NCBI GenBank assembly: GCA_021029095.1
Contig: JAJOHG010000195.1
Location: 1 to 46,945, forward strand
DNA: 46,945 bases
Direction of reading: 5' to 3'
Source of the DNA: Phellopilus nigrolimitatus
Lineage: Eukaryota; Basidiomycota; Agaricomycetes; Hymenochaetales; Hymenochaetaceae
In this document: positions 11,429-21,377 of the stretch, in pieces
How the letters are laid out: each line of letters begins with the position of its first letter
Numbering within the stretch: the stretch's first letter is position 1
The notes under the pieces: generated by a model
The model's database searches: none
What the model was told of the DNA's origin: nothing
What the model saw: only the letters and a program-made list of their open reading frames with translations
Program-made: the position numbers and the translations under genes

Positions 11429-12004
11429 CAGTGTAAGCAGTCAAAATACGGTAGCTCGGCAAGCTCCATGAAACTTTTTTTTCAGAGGTCGTAATATCCC
11501 GCATTCAACTCCTTTTTCCAATTACATATGCCTGAATACTATGTACCTTGTATCCTTGTTGCTAAGTTTTGATTCAGCCGAAGTTTAAAAAAATCAGCCT
11601 CCGAAAATTTGAAACATGCAATATACTGCCTTTTATGGAAGGTAAAAATATGACGTAATGTCGGTTATTGTTTTACAACAAGTCTGGATGGCAGCTTCAG
11701 CCTTTAGATGGCCTTGCGAACCTTCAGAACCTCAGGGATTTGACAATTGGACTTATATTACCTTACATCCCATCCAGATTCACAGCAATTTTTCAGAATA
11801 ATTCCACGAAGGTGCCTCTCAAAAGTGTAGAAGGTCTTTTTTTTCTTTTTTTTTGTCCGAAAATTTGAAACAAAACTTGCTTAATCGGGAAAGTGCTTAA
11901 ATTTGCGTTTCTCTCTTACTTATATTATGAAAATTAAAATCTCAGACCAAAATTCGTAAAATTGCGGCCCCTATAGAGGTGCCGCTTTTTGCCTGCTTAC
12001 ACTG
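11429..12004. mobile_element. 576-bp TA-flanked element (D), inside B
   Basis: The termini are CAGTGTAAGCAGTCAAAA and its imperfect inverse (right end CTGCTTACACTG), about 25-30 bp, with TA on both sides (11427-11428, 12005-12006). Deleting it restores the right arm of B to match its left arm at GCACTACGAGAAA, a direct empty-site proof. It contains only a 66-codon frame without a recognisable domain, so it is non-autonomous. Confidence 0.75.
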
Positions 12005-12185
12005 TAGTGCATAACCTCTCGTAATGCATACAAAACCCTTCCACCGACCTCTATGCATTAGCAGAAGTTCGACTGTACATCCTCGTTAGCTTCCTGCAGC
12101 GACGATTAGAAACTGTCTGAAAGCTCATGCTGCCCTAGTCTGTCTACCATTTTCCCTTGCATTCCATTACTTGCATATAGACACC

Positions 12186-12506
12186 ATGGCACCTGTCGCT
12201 TCCGCAATCACTTCTTTATCTCCGAATTTACCACAACCGAAAGTCACTATGAAATCTCTAAATAACGGGGTCTCAACGATTACGATGGCCCAGAAGAGGT
12301 TTGTGGTTGACCCGACTTATCCGACCGTGCAGGATGCGCCCGCACGCATAGAGTTCGCATTTGACCGGATGGAGGAAGCGCTCGCGGGTTTTGCGTCCCT
12401 GGACGACGAGGGTTGGAGAACGAGGACAACTTGATCATCTCGGCGAAGCACGACCGAAAGTCGGCACGGATGATCAAGTATACGCAGCGCATGAATCGTT
12501 GATACC
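12186..12506 (+). pseudogene. Broken RIB3 first-exon copy 2
   Basis: The ATG and the first 70 or so codons align well with the intact RIB3 ([12 protein letters not shown], then [11 protein letters not shown]). The frame is lost near the acidic motif and stops at 12434. As in copy 1, RIB3 homology ends at the GTTGATACC of RIB3 intron 1 and switches to UBX-gene sequence, so both relics derive from one fusion event. Confidence 0.85.
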
Positions 12507-12655
12507 CGGAAGTGAGTTGAGCGGCATCGACGTCCTTCTCAGCCATAGAAAGTTTGAAAGGCAGCGGGAAGCTCGTCATCGAATCCATACCTGGGCAGGC
12601 CTTGGTCCCAGGAGACAACTAAGAATATGGAAACAGTGACTATGATTCAGAAGAG
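12507..12655 (+). pseudogene. Captured 3' end of UBX gene, copy 2
   Basis: The nucleotide similarity to the UBX gene tail is clear (GGCATCGACGTC, CTCGTCATCGA, the acidic tail codons and stop region) but indels scatter it over frames. It is non-coding. Confidence 0.7.
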
Positions 12656-12695
12656 TAGTTTGTAAGGCCATGTATGCCTGCTCGCTTACATACGT

Positions 12696-13286
12696 TACTG
12701 TACTAGGAGAGCGGCAACTGTATGCCTCGTTCCTTCCTCCCCCAATGATTCGAAGAGTTTGGCGACAAACGCAGAGAAAAACGACTGCTCCGTGCCAGAT
12801 TACATTCCTTCCATAATATACTCCACTGCTTCTCGGTAGTATGCATGAACGACCGCCAGGTTTCTCAGCTATTCTGTCTCCACATCTCTCAAGCCCCGCT
12901 CCCCTGCCTAGCCTAGGTTTCAGCATCATTAAGTGCATTCTGGTGAAGAAGGTGCGTACAAAATAAACACAGTGCCGGGCTTCATGGATGAAAGGAGCAG
13001 GATAGGGTCACAGGTGGCTTGGCAAACGTTGATAGACAGGAAACGGTTTGCTGTACGCCGTCGCTTTGTAGCTGCTCTCGTAATTCGTAATTTAGCTATT
13101 GCAAGAACAAGTTGTACTGTATTTCAGCAAGGCCAAAGTACGGCCCTTAGCCAAATTTCGTCTTCATTCAGTGAACTTCATGCAGCCACAAACAAAATCA
13201 AGTTAAGTTCGGAAAACGGCACATCGGCATCTGGCTTCATGGCAAATTTGCCTTTTCGAGGTAAGGCACCAGCACCTCACATGCCG
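12696..13286. other. 591-bp insertion unique to unit 2
   Basis: Units 1 and 3 run directly from CTTACATACGT-like sequence into TGTCCCGGAAACAG. In unit 2 the same two sequences are separated by 591 bp. It has an open frame from 12933 through its right edge (ends 13310), without a domain that I know. I see no clear terminal repeats or target duplication, so the type of insertion is unresolved (a decayed solo LTR starting TGTACTAGG is possible). Confidence 0.5.
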
Positions 13287-13388
13287 TGTCCGGAAACAGC
13301 TGCTTTTTGAACTCCGAAAGTACCGATAGGGTGAAGTGGCTCGCCGCTTGTGCATGTTCTAGTAGACTCCAACCACAAGCTCGTCCAA

Positions 13389-16300
13389 ATGTCTGGCAGC
13401 GCACTTTCCTCAGACCCACTAGTGGATAATGGCATCACCGACGATGAGCATGAAGACCTGGATGCTATAACCTGGGACCTTAAGGGCATAGATAAAATCG
13501 ATTCGAAGTCCCCCAGCTTGGCAGATCTGGCTACAGTACTCACCGCCGTCGTCCTCGGATCACAAGCTTTTCGGATCAAGCTGAACAAACACTACCTTAA
13601 CAAGGACGAAGCAACGGCTCTACTCAGAAAGAACAAAACTATTGAGACGATGTTGCGAAAGATCATGTCAAATGGAAATGGCAACGGATCGTTCAAAGAA
13701 CTACGTCGATTACGTAAGCTCTCTTGCCGCACCTCGTGACGGAACGAATAGTGATTATTTTTTTCAGGAATTTTGCAAGCTCCGGGATTCAGTCCTCCGA
13801 AAAAGGACGACGTCACGGCGGTGAATACAGGTTAGTAACTTGAAAACATTATTGTTATAAACCGATGTCAGTAACAAAATTTATAGAATTCCTTTCCCGT
13901 GCGTTCTACGACACAGGATACCGTGGAACAGCAGCGGACCTTTTTCTCAACTACGTCCTCCACAACGATGGACTTTTCCAGGAGCATAATGCATCCGGAG
14001 GGCCTCGCTATTATGGTAAATTCCTCAGTATAGTCCAAAGCTCTGGGACAGGAAAGTCAAGAATGGTGCATGAGGTAGGATGTCGTGTTTTCTTTCGAGT
14101 ACACTCAACTAAAAAAAATCAAATCCTGAAAGCTGGGGAAGCAGGGGAAATGCATCCTCGTATACATGAATCTGGTAAAAAATGACCGGGCTTTTCCTAG
14201 TGGAGACACTATTCCGATTGAGCTCCTCCAACTTTCGACCACAAAGACAACTTCGGATTCTGAAGAAAGCCAGACAACTTCGGATTCTAAAGAAAGCAGT
14301 TTACTCAAGTCTCTAGATAGCAAATGCTATACCAAAGTGCAAAGAATCGAGGCGATTTATAGCTCATTTTTCGCAGCAATATTCGACACCTTCGCCTCAG
14401 AAGCCGCTATACTTCGGTCTGAATGTGCCAATAAGCTCGGAGAGTTTCCTCGAAAATGGTACGATAAATTTTCCGGACGTACGGCCAATGGAATGCGAAA
14501 GCAATTTTTCTCCTCGATGGAGAAGTTTTTTTGGAAGGTTCGCTGGATTGGTACTGGAAGATGTTCAGGAAAATCTGACAGATCTCTATTTTTTCCAGTC
14601 GCTCGAGGCTATCACGAAATCGCTTGACGAGAGAACCCTTAAACTACAGCGAAATACGAAGCTTGAAGAGCGAAGGACGATTGGACACGCCACAATGCTT
14701 GAGGCTTATGATGAAGCACGCAAGCAATTTCTGGCTGTCGACAATTTAAAGATGCCTATACTTATCGTCTTTGACGAGGCTGCCTGGCTTGCAAATCCGC
14801 CAGAGGGCCTGGAGAAAGAATCAATCAAACAATCCCATATTCTTTGTCGAATAATCAGTACTTTCTCTCACCACCATCCAACTCCTATTTGGTGCACTTT
14901 CATTTCTACAAATTCAAGAACAGGCGATTTTTCGGGATCTGCAAGAACTCGTGAGTTGTCTAGTACCCTTCGTTTTGTAGCCTTTTTCATTCACCCTTAT
15001 ACTGGGTATCCTGTAGAGACATCTGATCGGATAAGACTCGGAGGGGAGCTTTTGTTCCGCCCTTTCACAGAGCTCGGCTTACATCAACTCGCAAAGCCTC
15101 TAAAGGACATTGACTTGGGGCGGGTTTGGAAGTACGAAAATTTAGTCGGCTTCGGAAGACCTCTGTATGTGGATTGTCTATTTCCTCCAATACCCAGGAA
15201 AGCAATAGCTTATACTCTAATGACATAGATGGGCGGCTCAGAGCGCAGCAAAAACGGATAGCTTGACTGAACTGATTGAATTCGGGAAAACAAAGCTTAC
15301 CAGAGGCCAGCTTGAAAGTGGAACAAATCAATGGCTAGCCGTTGTATCTCAACGCTTTTGTCTTGACCTCGTTTTTGCTCATCCTCAGACCGTAGCCTTC
15401 GAGGAGGAAGCTGTCGCGGGTTATATGCGATATTTAATCACGACAAGCGAGAATCGAGATCTCCTCTATACGGTGTACCCAACCGAGCCTGTTCTTTCCC
15501 AGAGTGCGGCTGAGCATTTATGGGGGCCTCAATGGCCCGATCCGCCTTTTGTGACTCCTATCAGATATCTGACGAAAAAGATCAATGGCGGAATGATCAA
15601 CAAGGGCACTGTGGGCGAGCTCGCTGCGCGCTTGCTGCTCTTGATTGCGAAAGACATCTGCGCGCGGGAGTTAGAAGTGGGCGAGGACGAATTCAGATAT
15701 TGTGGAAGCGTCCCCCTCGTCACATGGCTGAAGAGGTTGTTTGGCGACGATATTTTCTCGGGGAAGGAGGAGCCTGTGGAGGAACATTTTGGTAACACCG
15801 TTATCAACTTTTCTCATTGGGTAGGAATGGCAGAGAACATCGCCGATGAGGAAACTAATTCATATCCGTGCGTGAAGTCCTTTTACTACTCTATACTCTG
15901 GTTATATTGTTTCATTTGTTCAGAGACCCGGAATGGCTACAACGACTTTTTGTGACGACGGCTGCGATACAATGCTGCCATGGACAGCCGCTCATCGACA
16001 ATGCCATTCCGGTATGGGATCCGGTCAAGGAGCGCTTCTTTTATGTCCTCATCCAAGTAAAAAACACTGTGGACCAGAACAAAGGCGCCCTTCACAATAT
16101 TTCACATAACGCGGTTTTTGGCTTAGATGAAAAGAAACCATGCGTCATTATTCTTATGGATTTAGACGCGTCCAAATCAAAAAAAAACCCTAATGGGGTA
16201 GACGTGACGTTGAACGAAAGAGGAGAACCGCATTGCCTTCGGATTCATGCCAAAGGTTGTGGTGCACAGACGTACAAAGGCTTGAAGGACCACCCTTTTT

Positions 16301-16419
16301 TGTCTGATATGGAAGGCTTGCTGAAGGTTTCAGAGGAACCAACAGTTGAGGGTGACTTAAAGGTGATGAGGGACCGTGCGCGGATCTTCAACCGTCGCGA
16401 TAATGCTTATTGGGAATAA
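13389..16419 (+). CDS. Crinkler-like P-loop NTPase, copy 2
   Basis: Exons 13389-13713, 13768-13830, 13887-14074, 14145-14537, 14599-15164, 15229-15867, 15924-16419 (889 aa). Walker A SSGTGKS lies at about 181-187, Walker B LIVFDEAAW with Asp382-Glu383, then a sensor-like STNSRTGDF and the phrase FGRPLW split by intron 5. The C-terminus has WDP (Asp757) and IQVK (Gln769, Lys771), a possible PD-(D/E)XK-type site. All six introns are GT-AG, and intron 2 has the normal GTTAGT donor where copies 1 and 3 have GC. Intron 4 (61 bp) carries a CTGAC branch motif and a pyrimidine run before the AG. It is the most divergent of the three copies in exons 2-4, yet nearly identical to the others from about 15620 to the end of exon 6. 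Confidence 0.65.
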
Positions 16420-16828
16420 CGTTAACGTTCGTTTACGTCGCCATTGCCTTCCAATACATCTTCCTGTTACATAGCTATTTGTCGAGTATGTTCAATACAT
16501 ATTCATGCAGCAAGTGACCTTGCAGAAGCCTAGCTTCGTGTGGCTGGATATTTGATGCATAATGCGTGATAACGTCCACCCGACTGTGATTTAACACATG
16601 ATCTTCCAAAATAAATGGATACCCGTTTCTTGCTCTCGCTCGCTTGCGTCCGTTTTACAGGATAAGAATCGTGTTCTTAAATTGAGGCCCGTCTGGAGTT
16701 CCTTTCGGCCTGCGTTACTTATTATCAAAGGTACTTGAATGGTACCGGGCTTGCTCTTTGCGAACACAATTAGCTGGTCGAATATATTTCAAAGCATTCG
16801 AGCGGGATCGAGCAGAACCGGACTCGGA

Positions 16829-16835
16829 TGACTCA
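16829..16835. promoter_or_regulatory. TGACTCA box of the intact RIB3 promoter
   Basis: A perfect bZIP core about 150 bp upstream of the RIB3 start codon, within an imperfect GGACTCG...CGAGTCC hairpin. If active it would suggest general amino-acid-control or stress regulation of riboflavin synthesis; this is inference from the motif. Confidence 0.4.
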
Positions 16836-16984
16836 CCGTAAGTAAGCGAGTCCGAGAGTCGGCGCATACATCCTCGTTAGCTTCCTGCAGCGACGACTAG
16901 AAACTGTCTGAAAGCTCTACATGCTGCCCTAGTTTGTCTACTTTTTTTTTCTCCCTTGCATTCCATTACTTGCATATAGACACC

Positions 16985-17903
16985 ATGGCACCCGTCGCTT
17001 CCGCAATCACTTCTCTATCTTCGAATTTACCACAACCGAAAGTCACTATGAAATCCCAAAATAACGGGGTCTCAACGACTACGGCGGCGCAGAAGAGGCT
17101 TGTGGACGACCCGACTTATCCGACCGTGCAGGATGCACCCGCCCGCACAGAGTTCGCATTTGACCCGGTGGAGGACGCACTCGCGGCCTTTGCGCGCGGC
17201 GAGTTCCTAGTCGTCATGGACGACGAAGGCCGGGAGAATGAGGGCGACTTGATCATCTCGGCGAGCCATAGCACGACCGAGAAGTTGGCATGGATGATCA
17301 AGTATACGAGGTGCGTGAAACGTTGATACCGCACGTCAGATTGAACCTAACTCAAAGTGACTGTGCGCAGTGGCTACATCTGCATCGCATTGCCGGCCGA
17401 ACGGCTGGAGGAACTCGACATCGGAATGATGGTGTCCGATAACCAGGATAGGAACAAGACGGCGTACACCGTCACCGTCGACTACAGACACGGTGCGCGA
17501 GTTGTGGCTCCCCTTTTCTCCGACATTAAATGCTAACTGGCCTCTGCATCCCCTGCGTGCAGGCACCACGACAGGTATCTCCGCACACGACCGCGCGCTG
17601 ACGATCCGCAGCCTCATCTCGCCGAGCGCGTCGTCAGCGGACTTTTCGCGGCCGGGGCACATGGTGCCTCTGCGCGCGCGGCCGGGGGGCGTGCTCGAGC
17701 GGACGGGGCACACGGAGGCGGGGGTGGACCTGTGCCGGCTGACGGGGCAAGCGCCAGGCGGTGTGCTGTGCGAGCTTGTGAACGACGATGCGGAGGGCTC
17801 GATGGCGCGCCGGGACGACTGTCGCGCATTTGCGGACCGCTGGGGTCTGAAAATGATTAGCGTGGAGATGCTTGCGGAATGGCGGCGGAGGCATGGCTTG
17901 TAG
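16985..17903 (+). CDS. RIB3: 3,4-dihydroxy-2-butanone-4-phosphate synthase
   Basis: Exons 16985-17310, 17371-17492, 17563-17903 (262 aa). The enzyme converts ribulose 5-phosphate to DHBP plus formate, supplying the four-carbon unit of riboflavin. Family signatures are plain: [14 protein letters not shown] (residues 77-89, metal-binding Glu), [29 protein letters not shown], and [20 protein letters not shown], ending in [17 protein letters not shown]. An N-terminal extension of roughly 50 residues precedes the core and is the part duplicated upstream. Introns are 60 and 70 bp. This is the only complete copy; two truncated ones lie 5' on the same strand, each with its own copy of the promoter. 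Function is secure. Confidence 0.95.
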
Positions 17904-18198
17904 AAATACAGGAGAGTGTATAATAAATTATGTTGTAGTAATGTATACTTCCCGTCTCTGAGCTGGTATTGGACGGCAAGGATAACCGCATACAGGCAGC
18001 GAGCTGCGACTGGCCGTGTATTTCCGGACTGGCTAAATATAAGTCAGCTACCATACGCTACCGTATGATGGCCTCCAGACCCAACTGTCCTCGTTGCTAG
18101 CCTGCGTGCATATCGCCTCTAACCCTGTCCCCCTACCCTGCCTCCCGTCCCTATATCTACCCCCTACATACTTTTTTCAATCTCTCACAGACGCCGCC

Positions 18199-21077
18199 AT
18201 GTTCCCCCCAAGCAACCCCTCCTCGCGCCCCCCGTCGCAGCCGCCCTCGCGCCCGCGCACCCCGCTCGAGCACTTCAGGGACATGGTGAGTGGCGCGAAA
18301 GTTGCGGTGAGTCGGGCATTATTCGTGTACATGCATCGCGGATGCATGCGCGCGCCTGTGGCCGCCGGCGCGCGTCTCGGCGCGAGCGCTGCTGCAGATG
18401 AATGGGCCCGGCCGCCGAGCGGACGCACTTGCTCTGACGCCCGTCCTGATGCTCGCGAGTCGGGAGTCGCTGATGCCGTCTTGTGTTTGCTAGGTCCACG
18501 ACACCATACACCGTATCAAGCACGAAAAGGAGTCAGAGGCGCACAGGGTGAGTTCTTTCTTTCCCTGCATTCCCCTGCCATGTCCTTAAATACTGCGTCC
18601 ACAAGATCTTCCGTTCAGCCGCGGGCCACAAGCCGCAGGGCATCCTCCCGCAGACCGTCAATCCGGAAGAAGAGACCGTGCCGGGTATCGAGCACCCGGG
18701 CTCGACCGGCGTCATCTACTGCTCCGACCGCGCGATGGCGAACGGATTCAGCTACGCGTTCGTATATTCATCCTGACCCCTATCAGATTCAATGGAATAA
18801 TAACATTATGTAACATTAAGCTTGAGCCACGAGTGGGCAAATCTCGGCCAGGGTGCGCCGGAGGTCGGCGAGCTCCCGGGCGCGCCGCCCCGGCCGTCGA
18901 CTGTGGAACTCCCTCTTGACGTGCGTATTTTTTCATATCTCTTTTTTTAATTCTTTTTCTGGCAGTATTTCTGATGCAACTTGTCATGATAGAGCCTCGA
19001 ATACGCCCCGACAACGGGTGTGACAGGTACGCGACGTCTGACCTACTCAATTTGCCATTACTCAGATGTTGACGACTGTATCCGCAACGTAGAATTGCGC
19101 GAGGCGGTCGCAAAGTTGTACAATGACAATTATCGCAAAGGCATGGCAAGCCAGTACACGCACGAGAACGTGTGCATCGTCCCTGGCGGCCGCTCGGGCC
19201 TTTCCCGCATCGCTGCGGTCATCTCTAATGTCTACTGCGTGCGTCTAGTGCTTTCGTGTCAACTAATGCGTTGTATATTCACAATATTCTGCGATGTCGA
19301 CAGTCGTACCAAATCCCAGACTACACTGCATACGATCAGGTCCTCGGCGCCTTCAGGCGTCTGGTCCCAATTCCTACTGCGTGAGCCTTCTGTTAGAAAA
19401 ATCAATGTCAATGCAATTTTCTAATGCGTGTTCACCAGACTTGACCCCGAAGTGCGTTTCACAGCACAGCGTCCTGATTGATTATTAAATACCTCTTGCA
19501 GGACAAATACCGCCTCAACATCGAGCAGACCAAGGTATGTTATTACGTTCAAGCGGTTACCCCGAAACCATTCTTATCCGTACCTTATTTTTCTTCCTTG
19601 ATAGAAAGACATCCGCTCGCAAGGTCTGTCTGTTATCCTCGCATCGAACCCGCGCAACCCCACGGGACAGGTCATCAAGTGAGTGCAAGCTAATTACTCG
19701 CGGTGTCTGCGTTTTGCTTGATCAGCTGTTGATATATACTTTTTGTTCAGGGGCAAGGATTTGAAAAGCCTGGTCGCGCTGAGCAGGGAGTCGACGACGC
19801 TCATTCTTGACGAGGTGAATAACGATTACTTCTTACTTTCATACGATGGTATACTCAGACATTCTGGTTTGAAGTTCTACTCTTGGTACATCTATCCTGA
19901 GGAAGGCGAGGAATACGGGAAGTCGGTCTCGTCGGCTTCTTATATCCAGGGTACGTGTTTTATCTCGCTCTTGAGCAAGTCATCAGGTTGCTTATTTTCC
20001 GGTCATTACAGATGTGAACACGGTGAGAGCAATCCTTGTCACCTGGGTAACTTGGTCTAGAAACTTAATGTCTGCTATAGGACTCTGTGGTCATCGTCAA
20101 TGGTCTGACAAAGGTGCGGGGTGTCGATGCTTAAAGTGAGATCTAAACAGGATGTTTACGTTTCAACAGAACTGGCGTCTGCCTGGCTGGCGTGTATGCT
20201 GGGTTCTCGGACCCAAGAACCTCATAACTGCCCTTTCACAGTCTGGTGGGCAGGTTCATTTCAAATTGGTCTGAGGCAAAAAGTCTGATGGTTTTCTGTG
20301 CTCGTTAGGCTCCTTCCTGGACGGTGGCGCGAACCATCCGTAAGGTCCCCACAGACCGTATTTTTCTCTTAAATCTGAACTCTCGTGACAGCCTCCAGCT
20401 TGCTGCTATCCCTCTTCTTGACCCCGAGCGCGTCCAGCAAGAGAAGGTAGCTCCCCCCTCCTTGTTGATTGACTGGTGTCCTGACCGCTTTGCTCTTCCC
20501 TATTTTAGATTGCTCTGCAGAAGCACTTCAAGATGAAGCGCGACCACGTCCTGAAGCGGCTCACCAAGCTTGGGCTGAAGGTCGACGTCCCGCCGACCAG
20601 CACATTCTACATCTGGCTCAACCTCGAGCGTCTGCCGCCCCCGCTGAACAACGGACTCGTGCGTAGCCGTCATCTATTTTCCGTTTCCACTTTTTTTCTT
20701 TTCTTTCTTTCTTGGAAGACTGGCTCATTTCGCATCGTCTCTAGACGTTCTTCGAGGAGCTCCTCAAGGAGAAGACGATCGTCATCCCCGGTATCTTCTT
20801 CGACATCAACCCGTCGCATCGCCGCAACCTCTTCAACTCGCCCTGCCACAGCTTCGTGCGGCTCTCGTTCGGGCCGCCCCTCGCGGACCTCGACAAGGGT
20901 ACGCATTCCGTGGAATGAATATATCGAACTTAAATTGAGAGTTGTTCCCCTTCTATAGGTGTCGACGCAATCGAGCGTGTCCTCAAGCGCGCGAAGAAGG
21001 AGGGCATGAAGGTCTTCGGGCACAACTACAAGAAAAGCCTCGAGGAAAATGTCCTCGAAGAGGCCCAGCCGCACTGA
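18199..21077 (+). CDS. PLP-dependent class I/II aminotransferase
   Basis: Twenty exons (521 aa): 18199-18285, 18494-18547, 18606-18757, 18821-18920, 18993-19026, 19066-19238, 19304-19380, 19439-19451, 19502-19534, 19605-19678, 19751-19814, 19875-19950, 20012-20022, 20081-20113, 20170-20245, 20309-20339, 20392-20446, 20509-20658, 20745-20898, 20959-21077. Fold-type I marks: ASNPRNPTG (256-262), LDEFYSWY (Asp286, Tyr289), and GLTKNWRLPGWR with the Schiff-base Lys327. The C-terminus has FVRLSFGPP with the carboxylate-binding Arg. The first 25 residues are Pro/Ser/Arg-rich. Exons of 13 and 11 nt are needed to keep frame. The substrate is unknown; it is closer to a broad amino-acid aminotransferase than to an ACC synthase. 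The last intron-rich models would profit from RNA support, but the frame closes perfectly. Confidence 0.88.
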
Positions 21078-21377
21078 GGATCCCGAGATCTGGAGTCAGT
21101 TAATCGAACCTCGCCGGAAAAGAAGTCGATGGTTTGCGTGCAATGAACGCTGGGAGTGTAGGTTTTAATTTTGGTGCCGATGCCAGACTGTTATCACAGA
21201 ACGACTCAAAAGACCGTGTATAAATTTGTACCATACGATGGAAAATGTTCCGAGCTTGCAAATTCGGTGAAAAAAGCTGGGGCCCGCAGATTAAGGTTCA
21301 AATCAGCCATGAAAACGATTTATACGTGTAGACGGGAGAACACATGAACAAAATCTGCTGTACAACCTCAGGAATTA

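Larger units (their letters stand above)
10286..12075. mobile_element. Palindromic fold-back element (B), CAGTC termini
   Basis: The left end CAGTCAAACTTCTGC is matched by the inverted right end GCAGAAGTTCGACTG. The whole element is one long imperfect inverted repeat: 10350-10440 pairs with about 11345-11436, 10457-10545 with 11140-11215, 10697-10803 with 10947-11061, meeting at a central AGGTACCT. The insertion site is shown by the paralogous empty site at 16867-16868 (GCGCA-TA-CATCC), giving a TA target duplication. TA target plus CAGT tips fit a non-autonomous member of the pogo/Tc1-mariner group. No transposase frame was seen. It is itself split by elements A' and D. Confidence 0.75.
9977..16683 (+). 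repeat. Tandem unit 2 (with two later insertions)
   Basis: The order is the same as in unit 1. It is 6707 bp long, but removing the nested element stack (1926 bp, 10152-12077) and the 591-bp insertion (12696-13286) leaves 4190 bp, against 4191 bp for unit 1. The 3' flanks of the Crinkler-like genes (9717-9976 and 16420-16683) are nearly identical, including the sequence after the stop codon. Confidence 0.8.

Noticed and set aside
11668..11868. 66-codon frame within element D considered as transposase remnant
   Set aside because: No DDE motif or helix-turn-helix pattern is visible and it is too short to judge.
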